Shown: positions 36,087-43,999 of the stretch, one piece after another
Layout: each line of letters opens with the position of its first letter
Numbering within the stretch: the first letter of the stretch is position 1
Assembly (NCBI GenBank): GCA_029565685.1
Contig: JAKQNR010000017.1
Location: 306,212-370,211 of the forward strand
Origin: a bacterium
Lineage (GTDB): Bacteria > Zhuqueibacterota > Zhuqueibacteria > Residuimicrobiales > Residuimicrobiaceae
DNA length: 64,000 nt
Direction of reading: 5' to 3'
Notes under the pieces: model-generated
The model's input: only the letters and a program-made list of their open reading frames with translations
Database searches by the model: none
What the model was told of the DNA's origin: nothing
Made by a program: the position numbers and the translations under genes

Positions 36087-37607
36087 TTGCATTTACCGCT
36101 GCTGAAAAAAACGATCGGGTTTGGCTGCGCTTTACTCTCGCTGCAGTGCAGCGATGCCTGGCGCAGAGAAGAGGGTGCGGTTTTCCATGACATCCGCGAC
36201 GTCATGCTGCGGGATAAAAACAGTTATTTTTACCTCGATGCCGCAGCGTATCCGCGCCACGACCGCACTCTGCCCATCGGCGTCTTTGACTCCGGTACCG
36301 GCGGCCTGACGGTGCTGGATGCCATCGTGCGCTTGGACGCCTTTAACAACGACGATCATCGTCCGGATGAGGACGGCGACGGCCGCCGTGATTTTCAGTC
36401 AGAGCGTTTTATCTACCTCGGCGATCAGGCCAACATGCCTTATGGGGAGTATGCGGCGGAAAACAATCTATCTCTGTTGATCGAGCATATCTTCAAGGAT
36501 CTGCAGTTTTTGCTGGGTAATCGCTATTATCCCACTGCACAGAGCCGCATACCGGCGGTGGATAAATCGCCGGTCAAGGCGGTGGTCATCGCATGCAACA
36601 CGGCCACCGCTTACGGCAAAGAAGAGATCGAACGGTTTCTCAAGCGCGCGGATCTGCCGGTCAAAGTGATCGGCGTCATCGATGCAGGGGTAACCGGCGC
36701 TTTGGACTGTTTCGCGCCCTCTGCGGATGGAACCATCGCCGTCATGGCCACTCCGGGGACTGTGGCCTCCAACGGTTATCCGCGGGCGCTGCAGGCGCAG
36801 ATGGCCGCACTGGGCTATCATGGCTGCATTCAGCTCTTTCAGCAGCCCGGATTCGGCCTGGCCGGCGCCATCGACGGCGCCGGCGAGTTCATCTCCCTTC
36901 AGGCAGTCAGACCCCGGGCCGGCTATCAGGGCCCATCGTTTACCCATCCCCAGGCCCGTATCGATTCCGTCCTGCTCCATCGCTATGGATTCGACTGGAC
37001 GGGGCATCGCATGCTCTACCATGGCGAGCTCAGCCGGACCAGTGCCCTGCAGATCAACTCCATCGACAACTATATCGCCCACAATCTCTGCTCTCTGCTG
37101 GAGCAGGTGCGCAAAGCTCGAGTCCGCCATCCCCTCAAAGTCCTCATTCTCGGCTGCACCCATTATCCCTTTTATTTGAAGGAGTTCAAGGCCAGGCTTG
37201 CCTATTTTTACAACTACCAGGAGCAGGGGGAATATCTCTATCGTCCCTATATGGCTGAAACCATTCATCTGGTTGATCCGTCGATCCATACCGCCTGGGA
37301 GCTGTATGAATATTTACGTGCAGAACAGCTTTTTAACGCGGGCGACCAGTCTGCCAGCGAGTTTTACCTCAGTGTAGCCAATCAGGATAATCCGGAGGTG
37401 CAGTGCGATGAAGCGGGAAATTTCACCTGGCGCTATAAATACGGCCGCCGGGCCGGCGCGATTCAGGAGTATGTGAAAATCGTGCCTTTCAGCCAATCTT
37501 CTTTCTCCATCGAGATCTATGACCGCTTAAAAAAAACGATCCCCGCCGCGTTTGAGCTCATCGATCGATTCAGCAAAGAGAATTCGAAAAGATCCAGGAT
37601 TCCTTGA
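36087..37607 (+). CDS. Exported, double-length glutamate-racemase (MurI)-like protein
   Basis: 506 residues from the TTG at 36087 (AAAAGGG upstream). The first 22 residues look like a signal peptide with possible lipobox LSLQC, imperfect because of Gln at -1. The Asp/Glu racemase core is clear: IGVFDSGTGGLTVL, YLGDQANMPYGEY, VIACNTATAYGKE with Cys near 170, VIGVIDAGVTGA, LILGCTHYPFYLKEF with the second Cys near 357. Ordinary MurI is about 265 residues. This one carries a DEDGDGRRDF calcium-loop-like insertion, another insert of about 100 residues between the two Cys halves, and a C-terminal extension. Both catalytic Cys are kept, so racemase activity is plausible, but outside the cytoplasm. 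Confidence 0.8.
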   Translation: MHLPLLKKTIGFGCALLSLQCSDAWRREEGAVFHDIRDVMLRDKNSYFYLDAAAYPRHDRTLPIGVFDSGTGGLTVLDAIVRLDAFNNDDHRPDEDGDGRRDFQSERFIYLGDQANMPYGEYAAENNLSLLIEHIFKDLQFLLGNRYYPTAQSRIPAVDKSPVKAVVIACNTATAYGKEEIERFLKRADLPVKVIGVIDAGVTGALDCFAPSADGTIAVMATPGTVASNGYPRALQAQMAALGYHGCIQLFQQPGFGLAGAIDGAGEFISLQAVRPRAGYQGPSFTHPQARIDSVLLHRYGFDWTGHRMLYHGELSRTSALQINSIDNYIAHNLCSLLEQVRKARVRHPLKVLILGCTHYPFYLKEFKARLAYFYNYQEQGEYLYRPYMAETIHLVDPSIHTAWELYEYLRAEQLFNAGDQSASEFYLSVANQDNPEVQCDEAGNFTWRYKYGRRAGAIQEYVKIVPFSQSSFSIEIYDRLKKTIPAAFELIDRFSKENSKRSRIP

Positions 37608-37796
37608 GCGGACCGGCAAGAGCCTCTCCAGCTGTGCCCCCTCTGACTGAGTCGCCAGCGCCTTTCAGAAATCAAAGCGTTGCCAGGACGATAGAGATCA
37701 AGGCATGCAGATTTTCGAATCCTTTTCGCTTTTATTTCGTATGCATTAGATAGGCTTTCAGGTCGTTATTTTGCGAATTTTTCGCAGGAGGGAATC

Positions 37797-39323
37797 ATGG
37801 AACAACTGTCTCGCCGCACATTTCTCAAAAAGTCAGCCGCAGGCGCGGCAGCCGGCGTTATGCTGCTCGACGGCTTCTGGTTAAAAGCCAGTCGCGCTGC
37901 CGGCAAGGACTACTTTGCCGCCGAGTTCGGCATCGACGATGCTGTTTGCCGCAGGGTACTGGCTCAGGCGCTCGCTAAAGGCGGGGATTGGGCCGATCTT
38001 TTCTTTGAGCACACGATCAACAATTATGTGGTGCTCGAGGATGGCAAGGTGAATCAGGCCTACAGCTCCGTGGTATTGGGGGTGGGGATTCGCACGGTCA
38101 AAGGGGACCAGGTGGGGTACGGCTTTACTCAGGAGCTGGCAGAGAAATCCATGTCGGCTGCGGCTGCCACGGCAGCGACCATCGCCAATGCCGCTTCGCG
38201 AAAGCCGGCGGCCAAATTCAGCCGGCTGCAAACAGCCAGCCGTTACCCTTTGGCGCGGCTGTACACGCAAGCGCCCCTAGCTGAAAAACTCCCGATTGTC
38301 CAATCCGTCAATGACAACTGTTTCAGCGCATCGCCGCTTATCGTTAAAGTGAACGCCACTTTGGCCGATGAGCAAAAGCGCATCTTGATCGTCACCAGCG
38401 ACGGCATAAAAGCCGAAGACCTGCAACCGAAAAGCTATTTGTACGCTGCGGTGACGGCCGAAAAGAACGGCAAGCGGGAGCGGGCCGGTTATAATTTCGG
38501 CGGCCGACGTGATTTCTCCTTTTACACTCCTGCCCTGATCGATGAGCTGTGTCAAGAAGCGGTAGGCCGTGTGTCGGTGCTGTTCGAGGCTGTACAGCCG
38601 CCGGCTGGAGAAATGCCGGTCGTACTGGGTCCCGGCGTGACCGGCATTCTATTGCACGAGGCCATCGGCCATGGCATGGAAGCGGATTTCAACCGGAAAA
38701 AGACCTCCACCTATTCCGAGATGCTTTATAAAAAAGTGGCAGAGCCCTTTGTTACGATCATCGATGATGGCACCAACGACTATTTGCCCGGATCGATCAA
38801 TGTGGACGATGAAGGGACGCCTGGACAAAAAACGGTGTTGGTGGATAAGGGCATTCTCACCAGCTACATGCACGACAAGATTTCCGCAAAACATTACCAG
38901 GTAGCGCCGACCGGCAACGGCCGGCGTCAGAGCTACGAACATTATGTGATTCCGAGAATGCGCAACACCTATATGCTGGCTGGACCGGCCACGCCGGAGG
39001 AGGTCATTAAAAGCGTCCACAAGGGCATCTATGTCCAAGATGTCAGCAACGGCCAGGTCAAGATAGGGGAAGGGGATTTTGCCTTTTACGTCTCCCAGGG
39101 TCGCCTGATCGAAAGCGGACAACTCACGGCGCCCATCAAGGATGTCAACATTATGGGCAACGGGCCGAAAATGCTGGCCAATGTCACCATGGTGGCTGAT
39201 GACCTGGAGATGTCGCGAGGGGGAGCAGGATATTGCGGCAAAGATGGGCAAATGGTGCCCGTTGGTTTTGGATTACCCACCGCATTGGTAAAATCCATGA
39301 CCATTGGCGGCTTGAAAGCATAA
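37797..39323 (+). CDS. TldD-family metalloprotease with twin-arginine signal
   Basis: 508 residues. It opens with LSRRTFLKKSAAGAAAGVML, a clear Tat signal. The TldD fold follows, with the active-site HEAIGHGMEAD near 287 and the metal-ligand Cys in YCGKDGQMVPVG near the C-terminus. TldD and TldE form a heterodimer that cleaves small unfolded peptides through a channel; known ones are cytoplasmic. GGAGG lies ahead of the ATG. tldE follows after ten bases, with its own GGAGG. Confidence 0.94.
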   Translation: MEQLSRRTFLKKSAAGAAAGVMLLDGFWLKASRAAGKDYFAAEFGIDDAVCRRVLAQALAKGGDWADLFFEHTINNYVVLEDGKVNQAYSSVVLGVGIRTVKGDQVGYGFTQELAEKSMSAAAATAATIANAASRKPAAKFSRLQTASRYPLARLYTQAPLAEKLPIVQSVNDNCFSASPLIVKVNATLADEQKRILIVTSDGIKAEDLQPKSYLYAAVTAEKNGKRERAGYNFGGRRDFSFYTPALIDELCQEAVGRVSVLFEAVQPPAGEMPVVLGPGVTGILLHEAIGHGMEADFNRKKTSTYSEMLYKKVAEPFVTIIDDGTNDYLPGSINVDDEGTPGQKTVLVDKGILTSYMHDKISAKHYQVAPTGNGRRQSYEHYVIPRMRNTYMLAGPATPEEVIKSVHKGIYVQDVSNGQVKIGEGDFAFYVSQGRLIESGQLTAPIKDVNIMGNGPKMLANVTMVADDLEMSRGGAGYCGKDGQMVPVGFGLPTALVKSMTIGGLKA

Positions 39324-39333
39324 GGAGGCGATT

Positions 39334-40656
39334 ATGAACAAGGAGTTGTTTGACCTGGCAAGTTGGGCGGTCGAAACGGCTAAAATGGCCGGAGCGGCTG
39401 CCAGCCGCGCCGAGATCAGCCGCGAACGGTCGGTGGAAATCGGCTATCGGCAACAGAAACCGGAGAACATCAAAGAGGCGGCCAAGCGCACCTTGAATAT
39501 GGAGGTTTTCGTCGATGGTCGTTATTCCGGCCAAACCACCTCTGATCTGCGCAGAGAAGCGTTGAAAAAATTTATTGCCGACGCGGTGGCCAGCACCCGG
39601 CTGTTGGCCGAGGATCCGTTTCGCTCGCTGCCGGATCCCAGATATTATCAAGGTCGGTCTGAAAAGGACCTTGAATTGAATGATCCAGAATATAACGGCT
39701 ATACGCCCGAAGAGCGGCATGCCACGGCTAAAGTTCTAGAGTCCGCCTGTCTTCAGGCCGGCGGCGATAAGGTTATCTCCGTCACCTCCTCAGTGCAGGA
39801 TGGCTTTACCGAGTCGGTCTTGCTGGCCAGCAACGGCGTTCTAGGCTATCAGGCATCCACCTATTATTTGTCTTTGGCAGAGATGACGGCCAGAGACCTT
39901 GGCGATCGTCGGCCGAACGGCTATTATTATGCTGTGTCGGTTAAACGAAAGAGCTTGCCCAGTCCGGAAACCATCGGTATGGAAGCGGCCAAGCGGACGC
40001 TGGATCTTTTAGGCGCCGTCAAAATCAAAACCGAAAAGCTGCCCATCATCATTCAGAATCAGCAGGTGCCGCGATGGATGAGCGGTCTATTGGCAGCTAT
40101 GCGCGGCGCCAGCATCCAGCAGAAACGTTCATTCCTGGCGGATAAAAAAGAACAGCAGATCGCCAGCTCCAAGTTAACCCTGGTGGACGATCCCTTTGTG
40201 CCCGGCGGACTAGGCAGCCGGCTGTACGACGGCGACGGCATGGCGGCGAAGAAAAGAGTGATGATCGACCACGGCGTGCTCAAAGAATTTTTTGTCGACT
40301 GGTACTACAGCCGCAAGCTCGGCTGGGAGCCCACCACGGCCGGTCCCGCCAATTTGATCATCCCGCCCGGCACGCGATCGCTGGAGGAGATCATGAACGA
40401 CCTGGGCCGCGGTATTTTGATCACCGGATTCATCGGCGGAAACTCCAACTCGACCACCGGCGACGCCTCCATCGGCATCAACGGCAAACTGTTTGAAAAC
40501 GGCGTGCCGGTGCAGTCCATCGCGGAGATGAATATCGCGGACAACCATCTGCAGTTCTGGCACAAACTGGCTGAAGCGGCCGACGATCCATGGTTCTACT
40601 CTTCGTGGCGCACTCCCAGCCTGGTGTTCACGGATGTGGTGGTGTCTGGAGCATAA
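39334..40656 (+). CDS. TldE/PmbA-family protein, partner of TldD
   Basis: 440 residues, PmbA/TldE family: EISRERSVEIGYRQ, the repeated beta region, PGGLGSRLYDGDGMAAKK, and GFIGGNSNSTTGDASIGI near the C-terminus. It lacks the HExxxH-type motif, as expected of the non-catalytic half. There is no signal peptide of any kind, while TldD has a Tat signal. GGAGG precedes the ATG. A stable terminator-like hairpin follows. The pair probably acts as one enzyme. Confidence 0.94.
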   Translation: MNKELFDLASWAVETAKMAGAAASRAEISRERSVEIGYRQQKPENIKEAAKRTLNMEVFVDGRYSGQTTSDLRREALKKFIADAVASTRLLAEDPFRSLPDPRYYQGRSEKDLELNDPEYNGYTPEERHATAKVLESACLQAGGDKVISVTSSVQDGFTESVLLASNGVLGYQASTYYLSLAEMTARDLGDRRPNGYYYAVSVKRKSLPSPETIGMEAAKRTLDLLGAVKIKTEKLPIIIQNQQVPRWMSGLLAAMRGASIQQKRSFLADKKEQQIASSKLTLVDDPFVPGGLGSRLYDGDGMAAKKRVMIDHGVLKEFFVDWYYSRKLGWEPTTAGPANLIIPPGTRSLEEIMNDLGRGILITGFIGGNSNSTTGDASIGINGKLFENGVPVQSIAEMNIADNHLQFWHKLAEAADDPWFYSSWRTPSLVFTDVVVSGA

Positions 40657-40674
40657 TAACCCTATATAAGTAAA

Positions 40675-40706
40675 AAGCCTGATCCTCGTAAGCGAGGATC
40701 AGGCTT
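40675..40706. terminator. Perfect 14-bp inverted repeat after tldE
   Basis: AAGCCTGATCCTCG and CGAGGATCAGGCTT flank a TAAG loop, a perfect stem. Only a short T stretch follows, so this is a strong hairpin but not a textbook intrinsic terminator. It separates tldE from the convergent isomerase-like gene and may serve both. Confidence 0.7.
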
Positions 40707-40869
40707 GCGTTGTAGTTATTTGTAAAAATCCGCCCAGGCTCATTCGTCTGCTCGCCGGAGGTATTTTCCCCCTGGGCGAAAAAGTAACGACCCACTATTC
40801 CCCCGCACTCCTTTGTAGAGCCGGCTCCTGCCGGCCACCCCTTCGGCTATTCTTTTCAGCTATCCCTAT

Positions 40870-42318
40870 TCACACCACAGCATCAATGCCGCACATTTGG
40901 CAAAATTGGCGCAGAGCTTTGCCATGATTGCCATAGAATACCGCCTGATGCATACCCTTTACCTGAACCACGTCTTCCACTTCGTTGATGGTCATTTCGA
41001 CGTTGGTTCGGCAACCGCCGGTCGGCGGATTAGCAGGACAATTTATAATAGTCCCTGTATAGACATACATCTGAGGTTTATCACCGGCGACGTACAGCGC
41101 TAGCGTGACTTCCTGGCCCTTGGTGAATAAGACGCGCGGTACACACCCCCAGCCGGCTTCGGCGTGGTTGCGAAGAATAATGGGATCGGCCGGCGCGTTG
41201 GGGCCGTGCATCTTCGACGGACTGGTACAGTGCGCCCCAAAATAGTGGTTTCGCTCTGTCTCCATCGAGGCGTTCTGCTGAAATCCCGGCAATCCAAAGA
41301 GCTCTTGAACCAACATCAGCGTCAGAGTCGCATTGAGGTCCGATTGGCACCCCGCTGGAATGCCTTCGTCGCGCAGTTTCATGAAACCCATGCACGGCGG
41401 CACATGTTTATGTGGATGCCTTAGCCCGTCTAAACAAGTCATCATCAGGGCGTCGCCGCTTTCTTCATCCAAAATTTGTTTCAAGGCGTAATAACATTTG
41501 GCGGCTTCGAGGACATCCTCCTTCGACGGTTCGACCGTTTTTTCCGCTTGCTGAAGCCATTCCTTGGCCAAGTTACGAACACGATCGTCCCTGGGGATCT
41601 TGGCAAAGGTTGCATAGAAACGTTCGAGTGGGATGTTGCGGACAGTGGTTCCGAGATGTGGGACGGTGGTTTCGCGGGCTTCGGTTCCGACCAGGTCCAA
41701 CAGCAGCGACTCTTTCATCCGATGCATGGTGCGGATCATGCTCAAGCCCTGTTCGACGGCGTTCAGATTATCCTCGGAATTGATAAGGTACACTCCGGGC
41801 CGGCGGTAATAGGGTCGGATATGGTCCACCAGCAGGATGCCGAGCGAGGCCAGGATCACGGTTGGCACAGCGACCTGTTCCAGAATCTGTGTGGCTGTGC
41901 CAAAGCTGCTTTTCTTGAATGGAATCAGCAAAAGTCCATCCGGCTTGGCATCCTGCGTTTTTTTGATGAACTGTTCCACGCTGTCCGGCGTATCCAGTGG
42001 CTCTTCTTCAAGGATGAGATGGATCCCGAGCCGTTTCTCGATGATTCCGAGCTTTTCCGTGTAAGCTTTTTGCCGGCCTTCCGCATCGAAACCGGAACCG
42101 GGCCAACTGTAATAGCCCTCTTTCCGCAAGGCCTCGGTGGAAGGGTAGAGAAAGGCGCCGAGCACCGTGGCCGGCGCCTTTGTTCGACCGGCGGCATGGA
42201 CCACACCCGGCGCAACCGCGCGCCAAGCCAATGCACCGGCAGCCGTCGATACTCCGACAGCTTGAAAGAAATCGCGCCGCGACATCCCGGTGTGTTCATG
42301 GCAATCACATTGACACAT
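40870..42318 (-). CDS. Tat-exported sugar-isomerase-like (FucI/AraA fold) protein
   Basis: 482 residues from the ATG at 42318, seven bases after AAAAGGAG; an earlier in-frame start at 42429 is not supported. The N-terminus starts MCQCDCHEHTG before the Tat motif MSRRDFFQAVG. The body shows the L-fucose/L-arabinose isomerase layout: EGIPAGCQSDLNATLTLML-type block, the HCTSPSKM block with its metal-site His, and a C-terminal beta barrel (LALYVAGDKPQMYVYTG). The Glu usual in the CExD block is Gln here, though the Asp is kept, so isomerase activity is uncertain. It faces away from the glycan genes at 43-48 kb. Confidence 0.7.
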   Translation of the reverse strand: MCQCDCHEHTGMSRRDFFQAVGVSTAAGALAWRAVAPGVVHAAGRTKAPATVLGAFLYPSTEALRKEGYYSWPGSGFDAEGRQKAYTEKLGIIEKRLGIHLILEEEPLDTPDSVEQFIKKTQDAKPDGLLLIPFKKSSFGTATQILEQVAVPTVILASLGILLVDHIRPYYRRPGVYLINSEDNLNAVEQGLSMIRTMHRMKESLLLDLVGTEARETTVPHLGTTVRNIPLERFYATFAKIPRDDRVRNLAKEWLQQAEKTVEPSKEDVLEAAKCYYALKQILDEESGDALMMTCLDGLRHPHKHVPPCMGFMKLRDEGIPAGCQSDLNATLTLMLVQELFGLPGFQQNASMETERNHYFGAHCTSPSKMHGPNAPADPIILRNHAEAGWGCVPRVLFTKGQEVTLALYVAGDKPQMYVYTGTIINCPANPPTGGCRTNVEMTINEVEDVVQVKGMHQAVFYGNHGKALRQFCQMCGIDAVV

Positions 42319-42560
42319 GATAGACTCCTTTTCTGTTACGAGCAACAACCCGAACGTGTGGGCGTGCATTCCCTGCAATGGTGAGAGTGTCCAATTTGAT
42401 GATAAGCGCGTTTCCGCACAAAACTGCATGAAGCAGATAAGACTTTTGCCTCCATTACAGACTGGTGCTAGACATCGTCAAGTTCTCGACGAATAGCGAG
42501 GATTCGAAGCACATGAGATTTCATTATTAAAATATTCATTAGTAAGATAACGATCTCCTG

Positions 42561-42720
42561 GAAATAGAACAAGTAGATTCATTTAATCACATGCACTCGC
42601 TCGATCATGGGCAGTCGATTAGGTGTGAAGCGGCTGGCGGGATCGAACTCGTCGCAGCGGTTCCACACTGTCTATCGAGCGGTCCTTCCAACGCAGCTCA
42701 TCGCTGTAAGGTGTAATGTC
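42561..42720 (-). pseudogene. Relic of the C-terminus of a DUF5916-type outer-membrane barrel gene
   Basis: Translating the minus strand from 42665 to 42561 gives a segment matching the last 31 residues of the intact CBM9/DUF5916 protein at 53340-55529 in 18 positions without gaps. The closing parts read MIERVHVIK-stop-IYLFYF against MIDRVNVIKLKYLFYF. The in-frame stop is TGA at 42579-42581. Upstream coding-like sequence (SDELRWKDRSIDS) sits in another frame, so at least one frameshift is also present. The rest of the gene is gone. Confidence 0.65.
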
Positions 42721-42721
42721 A

Positions 42722-42755
42722 CCTGGCCGGACTCGACTGTCCGGGTCCGGCCAGG
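42722..42755. repeat. 10-bp inverted repeat (hairpin) in the isomerase/UroD gap
   Basis: CCTGGCCGGA (42722-42731) pairs with TCCGGCCAGG (42746-42755), followed on the plus strand by TTTT. It could be a remnant terminator or an operator in the divergent promoter region. Confidence 0.45.
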
Positions 42756-42970
42756 TTTTCCAGTCTCAGAGAAATTCCCTTCCTGATTTTAAAAATCGGC
42801 TTGACTTTCAGAACCTGATTGGCTATTTTAGTCGCAAGAGAAGCTAAGAGTATGTTCATGTTTGTGTTGCGATCCAATAAAGAACGCCGCAAGGATGACT
42901 CGCTCCTCTAAGCGCTGCACAAAATCGCCTTTTAACAGGCCGAACAGATGCTTTCTCGGATTTGTTTTCC

Positions 42971-43978
42971 ATGATCAGCCATAAGGAATTGGTTAAGCGG
43001 GCGATTGAATTTCGTTCTCCTGAGCGGGTGCCTTATAATTTTGACAGCAATCGTACGCCGGCGATAGACGTCAAATACGGCGATGATTTCGAATGGGTTT
43101 TTTCTCAACCGACCGACGGTGAGCCCTCCTTGTCCTCAACAGAGCCCCGTTACAAAAATGAGTACGGCGTCGTCTATCAACGCTTCGGCAAAACCTTCGG
43201 CGAGGCCCAAGAACATCCCCTCGCCGATCTGAGCAGGATCGACGCCTACCAGCTGCCCGATGTTTGTCATCCCGCTCGTTTTAATGCAATGGAAAAGATC
43301 GTGCAGGAGCATCCGGATCAGTATATTCTCGCCATGTTCCCGCATTTTCTTTTTCAGCACATGTTGGATCTCTTTGGTTTTGAAAATTTGATGATCGCCC
43401 TGTTGACGGAAAGAAAAACCGCGGAACGCGTGGCCGACCAATTGACGGAAAGTTGTCTCGCGGCGGTGGAGGCTTTCGCCGACCGGGGTGCGGACGGCCT
43501 GATCGCCATCGAGGATCTGGGATTGCAGAATCAGCTGATTATCTCGCCGGCGCTCTGGCGGCAGGTGTTCAAACCGCGTATGGCCGCAATTGTGCAAAAA
43601 TGCCACTCGCGCCATCTGCATTTTTTTTCCCATACCTGCGGAGGCATCCTCGATGTGATTGAGGATTTCATCTCCATCGGCGTCGATGTGCTGCAGATCG
43701 ATCAGCAGGATAACATGGGCATCGATGAACTCAGCCGGCGCTATGCCGGGCGCATTTGCTTTTTTTGCCCAGTGGATATCCAAACAACGCTTCCGACCGG
43801 AACGGCCAGACAGATCGAGGATAAGGCGAAGCATCTGATGAAAGCCTTCGGCAGCAGAGCCGGCGGCTTTATGGCCAAGACCTATCCTCAACCAGAGGCG
43901 ATCGAGATTCCAGAAATCAACACGAAAACCATGTGTGAAGCCTTTCGAAAATACGGCCGTTATCCATTCACATTCTAG
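42971..43978 (+). CDS. Uroporphyrinogen-decarboxylase (UroD/MtaA) family protein
   Basis: 335 residues from the ATG at 42971; a TTG nine bases earlier is in frame, and neither has a good ribosome-binding site. TIM-barrel UroD superfamily: SHKELVKRAIEFRSPERVPYN-type start, then HLHFFSHTCGGILDVIEDF and DVLQIDQQDNMGIDEL. The His-Thr-Cys-Gly motif matches the zinc ligands of corrinoid-dependent methyltransferases, not heme-pathway UroD, which needs different Asp/Arg residues. Such proteins are common in glycan loci of uncultivated bacteria, with unproven roles. The sugar symporter follows 21 bases later, so the two are co-transcribed. Confidence 0.82.
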   Translation: MISHKELVKRAIEFRSPERVPYNFDSNRTPAIDVKYGDDFEWVFSQPTDGEPSLSSTEPRYKNEYGVVYQRFGKTFGEAQEHPLADLSRIDAYQLPDVCHPARFNAMEKIVQEHPDQYILAMFPHFLFQHMLDLFGFENLMIALLTERKTAERVADQLTESCLAAVEAFADRGADGLIAIEDLGLQNQLIISPALWRQVFKPRMAAIVQKCHSRHLHFFSHTCGGILDVIEDFISIGVDVLQIDQQDNMGIDELSRRYAGRICFFCPVDIQTTLPTGTARQIEDKAKHLMKAFGSRAGGFMAKTYPQPEAIEIPEINTKTMCEAFRKYGRYPFTF

Positions 43979-43999
43979 TTCCGCGCAGACAAGGAGATC

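Larger units (their letters stand above)
42319..42970. other. 652-base gap with a hairpin and a gene relic
   Basis: This region lies between two divergent genes. It holds a relic of a DUF5916-type gene (listed separately), a hairpin at 42722-42755 and, on the right, the probable promoter area for the UroD-family gene. No intact gene or RNA gene is visible. Confidence 0.6.

Noticed and set aside
40707..40869. Short GC-rich inverted repeat (GCCGGC...GCCGGC) after tldE
   Set aside because: Only five to six base pairs and no T run; expected by chance in this composition.
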